Counted from the first letter of the stretch, positions 32,506 to 43,733 are shown. The stretch is 64,000 bases of DNA from Stomoxys calcitrans (GCF_963082655.1 NC_081552.1:52181947-52245946); one strand, 5' to 3'. Numbers and translations: made by a program. Notes: generated from the letters alone by a model not told the origin.

Positions 32506-33341
32506 TCAGTTATCGTTGATGGTGCGATCTGGTGTTTCTCGAAAAAGTTGTGTTAACTGCTCGTTATTCTCTATTAGAGTAGGAGGATCTGTTCCAGTAC
32601 GTTTAACATAAACAAATCCACGAAGTGAAAAAACGGACTCCAAGTGCTTCTGTCGTTTCAATTTCAATGCATTTTGAAAAATCTTGTAGTTGTGACTCGT
32701 AAGATTTTCATTTACATAAAATGGTTTATTTGAATCAAAACCGGCATGAGTTAAAATCAGTTTCGAATTATTCGATTTTCTAAAACGTGCAATGTTTTTC
32801 AGGACAAAATTTTTGTCAGACGGAGTAGTTAGATTCACAATAATCACAGGATCTGCCGCACTATTTTGGTTACGAATATTATTCATACGATACATCGCCT
32901 TTATCGTAGGAATAGAAATATTTATTGTATCACATATATTTGCAAAAATTTGATAAAGGTTTTCACCGTTATCATACGGTATACCATTTATCCGCAGGTC
33001 GCACGCTACCTGTTGATTCTCAAATTTATGCTGATTAGCCTTCGTTGCATACATCTCATTACGCAGATCAGTAATTTCACTTTGCTTATGTTCAATTTTA
33101 TCCGCCAGTGTCTCAAGCTTTTGAACCCTGTCATCCAGTTTGACATATTTTTCATTCAGTTTGCCAATCTCTTCTTTTATGTCAACCATACTCTTATCAA
33201 TGACACTTAAAAGACGAGATTCACTCTCTTTTAACAGAGATTTAAGAAGCTCTGTTTGTTTCTCAAATCTCTTGTCAATCAGATGAATTATGCGCTGAGG
33301 GGAATCGTATTGGAAGAGTCGCGGAGTGGCATTTCAGACAT
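32506..33341 (-). pseudogene. ORF1 of CR1-group retrotransposon (frameshifted)
   Basis: ATG at 33341 starts MSEMPLRDSSNTIPLSA and meets a stop near 33290. The adjacent frame continues IIHLIDKRFEKQTELLKSLL and MVDIKEEIGKLNEKYVKLDD as a coiled coil, then a domain beginning ACDLRINGIPYDNGEN, and a C-terminal VNENLTSHNYKIFQNALKLK region. That last part resembles the FP25K-like fold seen in many insect retroelement ORF1 proteins. Such proteins bind RNA and chaperone retrotransposition. The repaired length would be about 275 aa. Confidence 0.75.
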
Positions 33342-33612
33342 GATCAATATTTCTATTACCTTGTTGTTGTTGTATGGTATTTAGCTTTTATCTGTTTTAC
33401 TTTGCTTGGTTAAAATTTCTTTCGTTTTTGTTTTTTGTTTTGTTCACAAACCAGATGAATATTCCAACAATATCTAGTATACATTGCACAACAGTAATTT
33501 TTATTAATAAATAAACACAAACAAGTGGAATTTATATAATAAAACAATCAGTTTAATTAATATTTATTTGGAGCTATTTTGAACACGACCGTACTCTAAG
33601 AGAGCCAAATGT

Positions 33613-34262
33613 TACAAAACACGTCGTGCAAAATTTCATTCCAATCGGACAAGAATTGCACCCTCTAGAGACTCAAGAAGTCAAGACCCAAGATCGGTTT
33701 ATATGGCAGCTTTATTAGGTTATGGACCGATTTGAACCAAACTTGGCACAGTTGTTGGATATCATACTAAAACACGTCGTGCAAAATTTCATTCCTATCG
33801 GACAAGAATTGCATACTCTAGAGGCTCAAGAAGTGAAGACCCAAGATCGGTTTATATGGCAGCTATATCAGGTTATGAACCGAGTTGAACCATACTTGGC
33901 ACAGTTTTTGGATATAATAACAAAACACGTCGTGCAAAATTTCATTCCAATCGGATAAGAATTGCGCACTCTAGAGTTTCAAGAAGTCAAGACCCAAGAT
34001 CGTTTGATATGGCAGCTATATCAGGTTATGGACCGATTTGAACTATACTTGGCAAAGTTGTTGGATATCATAACAAAACACGTCGAGCAAAATTTCATTC
34101 CAATCGGATAAGAATTGCGCACTCTAGAGGCTCAAGAAGTCAAGACCCAAGATCGGTTTATATGGCAGCTATATCAAAACATGGACCGATATGGCCCATT
34201 TACAATACCCACCGACCTACACTAATAAGAAGTATTTGTGCAAAATTTCAAGCGGCTAGCTT
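33613..34262 (+). mobile_element. HINE family A, right part after retrotransposon
   Basis: Resumes with ACAAAACACGTCGTGCAAAA, carries about four units to CAAGCGGCTAGCTTTACCC, then joins Helitron sequence at 34263. The GTCY array and tail are lost. A few bases at the retrotransposon junction are also missing, and no target duplication is evident. Confidence 0.8.
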
Positions 34263-37062
34263 TACCCTTATTTTCAAAAACGCCAGATCTCGGAGATGGG
34301 ATGTGCGATTTAAGCGAAATTTTGTGTGCCCTCATATAGTACCCTAATAATAAAAATTTGGTATTCAAATTTCGGATGGGGTACCTAGGGGGGCGGCCCC
34401 ACCCTAAAACCTACAAAACATATATTTAGACTAATAACGACAATATGGGACTCAAATAAAAGGTATTTCGGATAAGAAAATGTATCTGATATCCAATTGT
34501 CGGACCAAGTGCTAGGGGGACCACCCCAAGCCCTAAAACACTCCAAAGTCAGACATATTTACCGACCATGGCAATATGGGACTCAAATGAAAGGTATTTG
34601 CGAGTAGAATACGAATCTGATATCCAAATGTCGGACCACGTTTCTGTGGGTCCGAAACGTGGACTTATTAACTAACCATGGGACCAAACAGGACTTATTA
34701 ACTAACCATGGGAATATGGGGCTTAAATAAAAGGTATTTGAATGTAGAATACGGATCTGATATCCAAATATGGGATCAAGTGTTTGGGCCTCTCACAAAA
34801 AACATCCCCCAAAGGGGACAAATTTACGACCATAGCAATATGGGGCTCAAATGAAAGGTCTTTGGGGGTAAAGCACGAATTTGAAATCAATATTAGGGAA
34901 AAGTGTATATGGGGCCACCCCACTCCCACAACACCACTCATATAGTAAGCATTTTCTGGCTAATGCAATATGAGGCTCAAACAAGAGGGTTTTTAAGGTG
35001 GAACACGAATCCGATATACATTTTCAAGGCAACTCACTGAGTGGCAACCCATCCCCCAAGCCGGTCATGTTTGCCCACTATGGAAATATGGGGCTCAAAT
35101 TAAAGTATATGGGAGTAGACCACGTATCTGATATCAACATTAGGGACCAACTGTGAAGGGGACGTCCCACCACCATAACAACCCCCAAATAGGACGTATT
35201 TGCTCACCAAGACAATTTGGGTCTTAAAGAGAGTGAACTAAATATTTATAGTTTTTGGGGCCAATACTCCAAACCGGACATATTTGCTGACTTTTGCAAT
35301 AAGGAGTTTAAATGATATTAGAAATCAAATTTGATATCCAATTTTGAGGCCAATGGCAATATGAGGTTTAAATAAATTATATATAGAAATGTGAGAATAG
35401 AGCACGTTGGTGATATATTTTCCGGGCTTAGTGTTTGGGGGATCAACCCAATCCCCAAAACACCCCTAAATCGGACATGTTTACCCACCTTGGCAATAAT
35501 GGACTCAAATGAAAGGTATTTGCGAGTAGAATACGAATTTGGTACTCAAATGAGAGACCAAGTTTTTGGGGGTGCACCCCTTCCACAGAACACCCCCAAA
35601 AATGACTTATTTACTGATCATGGCAATATGGGGCTCAAATAAAAGGTATTTAAGTGTAGAATACGAATCTGATATCCAAATATGGGATCAAGTCTTTGGG
35701 GGGCCGCCTCTCACAACAAACATCCCCCAAAGGGGACCAAATTAACGGCCATAGCAATATGGGGCTCAAATGAAAGGTCTTTGGAAGTAAAGCACGAATC
35801 TGATATCAATATTCGGGAAGTGTCTATGGGGCCACCCCACCCAAATAGGAAGTATTTGCTGACTATTGCAATATGAGGCTCAAATAAGAGGGTTTTTAGA
35901 GTAGAGCACGAATCCGACATATATTTTCAAGGCCAATTCACTGAGTGGCCGCCCATCCCCCAAAGCACCCACCAAGCCGGTCATGTTTGCCGACTATGGA
36001 AATATGGGGCTCAAATTAAAAGTATATAGGAGTAGACCACGTATCTGATATCAACATTAGGGACCAACTGTCTAGGTGAAGTCCCACCACCATAACAACC
36101 CCCAAATAGGACGTATTTGCTCACCACGACAATTTGGGACTTAAAGAGAGTGGAACTAAATATTTATAGTTTTTAGGGCCAATACTCCAAACCGGACATA
36201 TTTGCTAACGTTTGCAATAAGGAGATTATATGAGATTAGAAAACTAATTTGAAATCCAATTTTGAGGCCAATGGCAATGTGGGGTTCAAATAAATGATAT
36301 ATAGATATATGAGAATAGAGCACGTTTCTTATATATTTAAATCGAGAATAAATCGGCCATATTTACCGACCATGTCAATGTGGAGCTTAAATGAAAGGCA
36401 TTGGAGTAATGATACCCACTTTCGGGCCCATTTTTCTGGGGGTCTACCCCTTTCCCAAAATACCCCACAAACAGCAATTTTTTTACGGACCATCGCAATA
36501 TGGGGCTCAAATAAAAGCTTTTGGGGGTAGAAAACGAATTTGATATCCAAATGTAGGACCGTGTATTTACGGCGTCACCCTTTCCCCAAAACACCCCCCA
36601 AAGGGAAAACATTTTTCAACCATGCCAATATGTGGCTCAGATGAAAGGTATTTGAGATTAGAAAAAGAATTTGATAACCTATTTTGGGGCCATGTGTTTG
36701 GGCGACGCCTCATCGTGTAAACTCCTATAAACCAATGCCAATATGGGGTTTAAATAAGTGGTATTTACCATCCACCCCCGAAAACATCCCTAAATCAGAT
36801 ATCATGAGGTATCGGGCTGAAATAAAGTCTTTTTAGAATGTAGTACACCTTACACCCAAACTTGAATTTGTAGACCAATAAAGATCATATGGGATTCAGA
36901 TAAAGGCACTTATATTGTTAAACTGTTTGTCAAGCGAAATACTATTTTCGTAGCATGGTATTTCACTAAAAGTTTTTAATAGTCGAAAATAAATATTCCA
37001 AGGAAAGTTTTGTTCCATATAAAGTAAAAGAAGGCCCAGCGGAGCGGGCCTGAGTCAGCTAG
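34263..37062 (+). mobile_element. Non-autonomous Helitron, 5'-truncated, 2.8 kb
   Basis: Begins inside the 5' region (TTTTCAAAAACGCCAGATCT) and comprises about 20 diverged tandem units of 125-140 bp (GGCTCAAATGAAAGGTATTT; GACCATGGCAATATGGG). The 3' end has CCCAGCGGAGCGGGCC and CTAG at 37059-37062 followed by T. Part of the array (about 34680-35240) is repeated at 35580-36150, indicating an internal segmental duplication. Frames in it are not genes. Confidence 0.8.
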
Positions 37063-37178
37063 TGCTTCTCCTCCAAAGGATAGGAGTATACTAATTTCGT
37101 CATTCTCTTTGTAACTACACGAAATATTCGTCTCAGACCCCATAAAGAGTATATACTCTTGATCGTCATGACATTTTA
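37063..37178 (-). mobile_element. HINE family A, 3' fragment
   Basis: TCCTCCAAAGGATAGGAGTA, then the ACGAAATATTCGTCTCAGAC block and GATCGTCATGACATTTTA. Interrupted by a mariner-type MITE at 37179. Confidence 0.75.
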
Positions 37179-37388
37179 TGGGTTGCCCAAAAAGTAATTG
37201 CGGATTTTTCATATAGTTGGCGTTGACAAATTTTTTCACAGCTTGTGACTCTGTAATTGCATTCTTTCTTCTGTCAGTTATCAGCTGTTACTTTTAGCTT
37301 GCTTAAGAAAAAAAGTGTAAAAAAAGTATATTTGATTAAAGTTCATTCTAAGTTTTATTAAAAATGAATTTACTTTCTTTTAAAAAAT
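37179..37388. mobile_element. Mariner-type MITE, right end missing
   Basis: Left terminus TGGGTTGCCCAAAAAGTAAT follows TA (37177-37178). The body matches the other copies, but it stops at TTTTAAAAAATGG without the right inverted repeat and runs straight into retrotransposon sequence. Confidence 0.75.
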
Positions 37389-38705
37389 GGCAGCGGCATA
37401 CTCCACTCGACTGACCCAACTGCTTGATGAAAGTACTCCTTGTTCCGATGATATAATGGCGCAGTGGCAAACTATTCCACACTCCATTGAAAGGGACATC
37501 CTCCTGCAGAGACATAGAAGGAAATCATCATGCTATCTGACGTAGATATCATGATGAGGATATGGAAAGAACATTTTACCCAACTGCTCCTGTCTGACGT
37601 TGGCGGCGAAGAGGATACCTTAGATCCAATCAATGATGATGGTATAGAATGTTTACCTCCTAGTCAGAATGAGGTCCAAGTAACAGTGACCCGACCAAAG
37701 AACAACAAGTCAGCAGGAGCCGACGGATTAACCGCTGAACTATTTAAGACCGGAGGCGACACGCTGATAAGGCGTATGCATCAGCTTACCTGTGCAATCT
37801 GGCTAGAAGAACGCATACCCGATGATTGGAACCTCAGCATACCAAGTCCCGTACACAAGAAAGGAGACAAGACGGAATGTGCCAACTACAAAGGAATAAG
37901 TCTCCTCCCCATCGTATACAAGATACTCTCGAGCGTACTGTGTGAAAAATTAAAACCTAAAGTCAATGAGATAATTGGGCTTTAGACCTGGTAAATCCAC
38001 CTTGGACCAGATATTCACACTGCGCCAAATCTTGGAAAAGACCCGAGAAGGACATATCACCACCTACCATCTCTTTCTTGACTACAAAGTCGCTTTCGGT
38101 ATTCCTTTACGTTCAAAGGTATTTCAAGCCATGTCTGAGTTTGGTATCCATACAATATTGATAAGACTCTGCAGGCTGACACTTGCTGATACGCCTTCCT
38201 TAGTAAGAATAGGAAAGAATCTCTTGGATAGTTTCAACCCCCGAAACGACCTGTACAACCGAGCAGATAAAAAATATGGATAAAGTTTGGAACCACTACT
38301 TTGGTATAGTCAGTAACTTTATCTACGTCGGCACCGCCGTAACCGAAACGAATGACACCAAAGATAAAGCGAAGAATAATACTGGCAAAAAGATGCTACT
38401 TTGGACTAAGTAAGCAGTTTAGAAACAAGGCCACCTCGGGACAGACGAAGCTAACACTATACAAGACACCGATACTACCCATGCTGTTATATGGTTCTGA
38501 AGCATGGGTACTTGTTAAAGCAGATGAGGCAGTGCTTGGACTATTTAGAGAAATATTCTTCGTAAAATAAATATATGGACCAGTTTGCGTTAATGGAGAA
38601 TATAGGCGACGTATGAACCACGAGCTGTATGACGACGATAGCAAAGTTACTCGCATCAAAATACAATGGCAGCGTTGGCTATGTCATGTTGTCAGAATGA
38701 AAAAG
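37389..38705 (+). pseudogene. RTE-like non-LTR retrotransposon, RT-domain fragment
   Basis: Successive frames: AAYSTRLTQLLDESTPCSDD (37396 on), RIWKEHFTQLLLSDV, NNKSAGADGLTAELFK, IWLEERIPDDWNL, ANYKGISLLPIVYKILSSVL, GFRPGKSTLDQIFTLRQILE, HLFLDYKVAFG. A large deletion then removes the region expected to hold Y-A-D-D, and it resumes with KRRIILAKRCYFGL, LPMLLYGSEAW, VNGEYRRRMNHEL and WQRWLCHVVRM. Several frameshifts; non-functional. Same family as 24560-25370. Confidence 0.78.
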
Positions 38706-38905
38706 AATAAATCGATCCCCAGATTTTGTTTTATCATTTTTGTTTTGAAATAAAAGAGATGGGAAAATAACGATGGTATCGATACTATCGATATTTATTG
38801 TTAAAACTATCGAAAATATCGAATGTTGCGATTATTAATAGTTTGCCAGCTCTAATTCAGTGTCGAAAAAATCTATAGTGCCATCGATATTTTGCCAGTT
38901 CTAGT
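38706..38905. repeat. ATCGATA-rich dispersed repeat
   Basis: From 38766: GGTATCGATACTATCGATAT, ACTATCGAAAATATCG, GTTTGCCAGCTCTAATTC, CATCGATATTTTGCCAG. This is the reverse of the 28457-28762 arrangement. Confidence 0.5.
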
Positions 38906-38949
38906 ATATAAGCTTCGGCCCGGCCGAACTTAGCACGCTTTTACTTGTT
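38906..38949 (-). mobile_element. HINE family A, 5' end only
   Basis: CTTCGGCCCGGCCGAACTTA then GCACGCTTTTACTTGTT; nothing of the body remains. Confidence 0.75.
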
Positions 38950-39074
38950 CATAAATCAGAACTGTTATATCTGTTTGTGCCCTCCTTATCGAAGCCAATG
39001 TTTTGTAGATGCTGCCTTTAGCATCTACTTTAGGTATTTTTTTTTTCATACCATACACAGATTCACTTCCTTTT
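38950..39074. other. Short spacer
   Basis: Nothing recognised; AT-rich. Confidence 0.3.
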
Positions 39075-39936
39075 TTAAACCCACAACCATTGGATTGGGG
39101 TATACTAAACTAGTCATTCCGTTTGTAGCACCTCGAAATATTTGTCTAAGACCCCATAAAGTATATATATTTTTGATCGTCTCGGCTTTCTGATTCGATC
39201 TAGCCATGTCCGTCCGTCGAAATCACAATAGCGGTCGAATGCGTAGAGCAAGCCGCTTAAAATTTTGCACAGATACTTACTATTGATGTAGATCGTTGCG
39301 GATAGCAAATGGGTCATATCGGCTTAGATTTATATATAGCTCCCATATAAGCCGATTTCCGATATAACTTCTTAAGCCCCTGGCAACAGCATTTTTATCC
39401 GATTTGGCTGGAATTTTGCATGTAGCGTTCTGTTAAGACTTAAAACAACTTTGCAAAGTACGGACCAAATGGGTTTATAATCTGATATAGCTCTCATAAA
39501 AAAAGCGATCTCCCGATTTAACTTCTTGAACCCTTACAAGCCGCAATTTTTGTCTCATTTAGCTGAAATTGAGCAAGTAGTGTTTTGTTATGACTTTCAA
39601 CAACTGTGTCAAATATGGTCTAAATCGGTCGGTAACCTGATATAGCTCGATTTGGCTAAAATTTTGCATGTGGTGTTCCGTTATGACTTCCAACAACTGT
39701 GCCAAGTATCGTCCTAATCGGTGTATAACCTGATATTGCTCCCATGTAAACCGGTCTCTCGATCATCCTTGTGCCGTTCCCAGAAGCTTTAATTTATGCT
39801 GGTTTGACAGAAGTTTGGTATGTAGAATAAAATTATGCCCTTCAACTAAATTTATTTTGTATAAATTTTTAGTAGAATCCATGGTGGTGGGTTTTCAAGA
39901 TTCGGCCCGGCCGAACTTAGCACGCATTTATTTGTT
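39075..39936 (-). mobile_element. HINE family C, full length
   Basis: Tail AACCCACAACCATTGGATTG, short GTCCGTCCGTCG array at 39208-39220, four units, and the 5' part AGAATCCATGGTGGTGGGTT with GGCCCGGCCGAACTTAGCAC. Located just downstream of ST2's last exon. Confidence 0.8.
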
Positions 39937-40104
39937 TTTTTTTTTTTTTTTTGTTGAAATCTGGAGCTGTTTTTTGCTACGGCGAAATCTTTTATCCTTA
40001 ACCCATTATTATTCAGTTATTTCAAAAATTAATATTTGTAGATTTGTTTTAGTATTTAGAAAGTAAATGAAATTGCTATGAATTTCGTTTTTCTCAAGAT
40101 ATTA

Positions 40105-40110
40105 TTTATT
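40105..40110 (-). terminator. Putative poly(A) signal of ST2
   Basis: AATAAA on the minus strand about 40 nt after the ST2 stop codon. Confidence 0.55.
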
Positions 40111-40148
40111 CTTACGTTAAGTCTTAAGGATCTTTTTTCTAATGTTTT

Positions 40149-40284
40149 TCAAAGTTCCCCAAAAATATCCTTCTCGGTTAGATCATGTTGGGCTAATTGT
40201 ACTTTCGACCAATTTTCGATTTCAATACAAAGTTCAGGAGTCATTTCATCCTTGTGGGAGCCCACGATGCCACGTCTCATAAAT
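40149..40284 (-). CDS. Sulfotransferase ST2, last exon
   Basis: 136 nt, identical in length to ST1 exon 5. Acceptor AACAG before 40284. Encodes FMRRGIVGSHKDEMTPELCI to HDLTEKDIFGEL and stop TGA at 40151-40149. The paralogous ST1 exon reads FMRRGIVGSYRDEM at the same place. Confidence 0.9.
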
Positions 40285-40351
40285 CTGTTATAATACAATA
40301 CGAGTCATTATTGTCTCAAAAATAAGCCTCCCAAGCTCTCCCAAAACTTAC

Positions 40352-40418
40352 TGAAATTCTTCTTTGGCCCCTGGTACAGTTTCTTTCAAGGTATCAGTTA
40401 GGTTGGTTTGATCATTGC
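40352..40418 (-). CDS. Sulfotransferase ST2, fourth exon
   Basis: 67 nt; acceptor TTGAAG before 40418, donor GTAAGT at 40351. Codons read SNDQTNLTDTLKETVPGAKE and EF, with split codons at both ends in the same phases as ST1 exon 4. Confidence 0.86.
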
Positions 40419-40477
40419 CTTCAAATGAATACAAAATTAAAGGGAGACATCTTAATTGTGTTCTATTTGCAACTCAC

Positions 40478-40805
40478 TTTTCATACTCTCAAATGTTAAA
40501 TGCTTGAGCGTCTCCTCCAACTGTTCTGGACTGAGCTGTGGCCTTTCTAGAAAGCTGCATAATTTTTGTATCACCCCTCCTAAATCTCTTTGCATCTGCT
40601 CATAGGTGGTAAAGAATATGTAAGGCTCATTGTGCATTTTCCAAAAGTCCACCACATGATCCCAATAGCTGGTATAAAGAATTTCATTATTCATAAAATC
40701 GTGGGCAAAGTCCTCAATATTTTCGCCACCCCAAAGGCCGAGATTTTTCACGAAATGATAAGAGGAGACTATGACATCTTTACAATTGCGGGCCACATAG
40801 ATGAT
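40478..40805 (-). CDS. Sulfotransferase ST2, third exon
   Basis: 328 nt as in ST1; acceptor CCCTAG before 40805, donor GTGAGT at 40477. Begins IIYVARNCKDVIVSSYHF with the family Arg and Ser of the 3'-phosphate site, then NNEILYTSYWDHVVDFWKMH, YIFFTTYEQMQRDLGG and LTFESMK. Clearly a close paralogue of ST1 exon 3, not a copy made by recent duplication, because many residues differ. Confidence 0.92.
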
Positions 40806-40859
40806 CTAGGGTAAAATATGTTTTTAGAAAAAATATTCTCATTAATAAAATGGCAAAGC

Positions 40860-41690
40860 TTATATATAGCAATCCTCTGTTCACAATTTCAGCGAAATCG
40901 GGTAACAAATGCGACTTTTATGGCCTGTTAACCCTGAATCTGCAGATCGGTCTAAACAGCAACTATTGTGTATCCAGCTATGACCGGAATTTGCCCGTTA
41001 CTTAATCTTAGAAACTTAACCAGAGTATAAAAGAAATACGGATCTGTGAACAAACAAAAATACATCGGGTGGACGGACATGACTAGATCGTCTTAGATCT
41101 AGCTTAAATAAAAGGTCATAAGAAGTGGAGGAGGTATCTGTTATCAATATGTATAATCTAAGAGTCTTGGAAGCCGCCCCAAACTCCCCAAAACTGACAT
41201 GTAGGTTGAACATTGAACAATATGAACTTAAATGAGAGGTCTTTGAAATACTTAGAGTACAAACATTAGGGCCCATGTGTTTTTTCCCAAATGCAGAGCG
41301 ACCGAGACAGACTTAAATGAAAGGACTTTGGGAGCTAGTGTACTCCCAAAGTCCTTTCATTTAAGTGTTCGTGAAAATTTCAAACGCATAGCCTTACTCG
41401 TTCGAAAGAAAGCGTGCTTTTGACAGACGTCTAAACGTAGAAAGCAAGCTTACTACTGTTAGGGCTAAATCGACGTAGAAAGTCAAGACGATCGGAAATA
41501 AATGTACTTTGTTGGGTCTAAGATGAATATTTCGATGTGTTGCAAATGGACGAATTGACGAATTAAGTATACCCCTATGCTATGGTCGTGGGTACAAAAA
41601 GGGTTATACAGTCGAAACCGCATAACTGCAAAACGCTTTAGTGAAAAAATCCCGGTTAAGTGAAATATGATGGCGAGAATCACTAATTTT
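40860..41690 (+). mobile_element. Old HINE with inserted Helitron fragment
   Basis: Decayed HINE sequence to about 41096 (GGACGGACATGACTAGATCG), a Helitron-like stretch 41097-41366 (TTAAATAAAAGGTCATAAG; GCCGCCCCAAACTCCCC) that ends in a perfect hairpin, then HINE tail 41367-41597 (GAATATTTCGATGTGTTGCA; ATGGTCGTGGGTA). From 41605 ACAGTCGAAACCGCATAACT resembles a pogo-like end. Confidence 0.5.
41311..41366. repeat. Perfect 24-bp hairpin
   Basis: Left arm 41311-41334 (starting ACTTAAATGAAAGGACTTTG) and right arm 41343-41366 are exact reverse complements around the 8-nt loop CTAGTGTA. The arm is the Helitron unit phrase AAATGAAAGG.CTTTGGGAG. Confidence 0.85.
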
Positions 41691-42973
41691 TATACCCACC
41701 ACCGAAGGATGGGGGTATATTCATTTTGTCATTTCGTTTGCAACAAATCGAAATATCCATTTCCGACCCTATAAAGTATATATATTCTTGATCAGCGTAA
41801 AAATCTAAGACGATCTAGACATGTCCGTCCGTCTGTCCGTCTGTCTGTTGAAATCACGCTACAGCCTATAAAAATAGAGATATTGAGCGAAGATTTTGCA
41901 CAGATTCTTTTTTTGTCCATAAATTCGAAGATGGCCTATATCGGACTATATCTTGATATAGCCCCCATATAGACTGATCGGCCGATTTAGGGTCTTAGGC
42001 CCATAAAAGCCACATTTATTATTCGACTTTGCTCAAATTTGGAACAGAGAGTTGTGTTAGGCCCCCGAACGTCCTTCGTTAATTTTGCCCAGATCGGTTC
42101 ATATTTGGATATAGTTGCCATATAGACCGATCCTCCGATTGATGGTCTTAGACCCATAAAAGCCACATTAATTATGCGATTTTGCTGAAATTTGGGACAG
42201 TGAGTTTTGTTAGGCTCTTCGACATTTTTCGTCAATTTGGCTTAGATCGGTCTAGATTTGGATATAGCTGCCATATAGACCGATCCTCAGATTTAGGGTC
42301 TTAGGCCCATAAAAGCCACATTTATTATCCGATGTCGCCGAAATTTGGGACAGTGATTTAAATTCAACTCCTTGACATACTTCTTAATTATGGCACAAAT
42401 CGGTCCAGATTTGAATTTGTCATATAGACCGATCTTTCGACTTAAGGTTTTGGGCCCATAAAAGGCGTATTTATTGTCCGATTTCGCCGAAACTTGGGAT
42501 AGTGAGTTTAGTTAAGCCCCTTGACATACTTCTGCAATTTGGCTCAGATCGATCAAGATTTGCACATAGCTGCCATATAGACCGAAATTTTTCTGCAACT
42601 TGGCCCAAATCAGCCCAGATTTGGATATAGCTGCCATATAGACTGATATCTCGATTTAAAGTCTTGGCCCCATAAAAGGCGCATTTATAATCCGATTTCA
42701 CTGAAATTTGACACAGTGACTTAGTTAGGCTTTTCGACATCTATGTTGTAGATGGTTCAAATTGGTTTATTTTTGGATGTAGCTACTGAAAAGATCAAAA
42801 TTTTGTTGTACACAATTGAACAATGGCTTGTTAGTATTAGTATTTGGTCCAAATCGGAACATATTTCGTTATAACTGCTATGGGACATAAGGTATAAAAT
42901 TTTTACCGGATTTTGATGAACGGTGGTTTACATATATTCCCGAGGTGGTGGGTATCCAACGCCTTTTTACTTG
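41691..42973 (-). mobile_element. HINE family B, near full length
   Basis: Tail TATACCCACCACCGAAGGAT, GTCC/GTCT array at 41824-41848, internal units with GCCATATAGACCGATC and CATAAAAGCCACATTTATTA, and at the right CGAGGTGGTGGGTATCCAAC then GCCTTTTTACTTGTTG. The hairpin itself is deleted from the 5' end. Confidence 0.82.
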
Positions 42974-43370
42974 TTGGTGTTATTCAATTCAATTCCCTTA
43001 AGTGAAACTCGCTTATGGAAATACTGCTCAACTGAAAAAGTTGGTACACCCTAAATTTCGTTTTTACATGAAAAGTTTATTTCTATAGAAAACTACTTGA
43101 GATTTTGAAAATTCGCGTCATCTATAAAATTCGAAAATACACACTTTGATATATCGCTTATAATTGCCTCCGACTTTTAAAGAATTCTACTGAGCATTTC
43201 TAGAGATTAGTTTCTGCCGGGTAAATAAGCAACGTTTGTGTATTTATTGGGTAAATACCCAATAAATACCTTTTTTGAGTATTTATAAATTTGCAGATAT
43301 CTTGGGCATAAAAAAGTTTCTAAATAATTTTTGATGTTTTTGTATTCTTTGTATATAAACCTGACCTTCT
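42974..43370. other. Intronic spacer with small palindrome
   Basis: Nothing recognised except a 30-nt perfect palindrome at 43240-43269 (14-nt arms GTATTTATTGGGTA, 2-nt centre) and a possible pogo-like remnant (TTAAGTGAAACTCGCTTATG). Confidence 0.4.
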
Positions 43371-43733
43371 GATCGCATAAAGTCGGATTTTAGTTATATA
43401 GAGAGCGATTTCCCGACTTAAAGTTTTGAGGCAATAAATTGGTAATTTTTCATCCGATTTCGATGAAATTTGGCACAGTGAGTTCTGGTTGACCCCTATT
43501 CATTTCTGTGGAATACAGTTCAGATCGGACTATATTTGGATATAGCTGCCCTATAGACCGACCACCCGACAACCCAATCTCACGATGTAGGGTATTGAGG
43601 CCATAAAATATCCATTTTTTACCCGAATTCGATTAAATTTGGCACAGTGTGTTCTGGTAGATCCTTACCCATTTCTGACAAATGTGGTACAGATCGGACC
43701 ATATTTGGATATAGCTGCCATATAGACTGTAAC
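43371..43733 (-). mobile_element. HINE family B-like units, fragment
   Basis: Two ~153-bp units with GATATAGCTGCCATATAGAC and AATTTGGCACAGTG. No ends. Abuts the tail of a family C copy. Confidence 0.6.

Larger units (their letters stand above)
29448..33612 (-). mobile_element. CR1-group non-LTR retrotransposon, ~4.2 kb, defective
   Basis: Runs right to left: 5' leader (33612-33342), ORF1, ~200-bp spacer, ORF2 with endonuclease and reverse transcriptase, short 3' UTR, and a 3' tail of about four GAAAT repeats at 29448-29470 instead of poly(A). It interrupts a family A HINE. Both ORFs carry frameshifts and the endonuclease has an in-frame deletion, so this copy should not be autonomous. No RNase H follows the RT. 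CR1-group assignment rests on the RT motifs and the short-repeat tail. Confidence 0.85.

Noticed and set aside
34263..37062. Frames of 60-150 aa across Helitron tandem units
   Set aside because: Low-complexity by-products of the 125-140-bp repeats; no domain, no conserved frame between copies.
36976..37239. Peptide with KKFVNANYMKNPQLLFGQ at MITE sites
   Set aside because: It comes from translation of the MITE terminal region and recurs wherever the MITE is. It is not part of a transposase I recognise.
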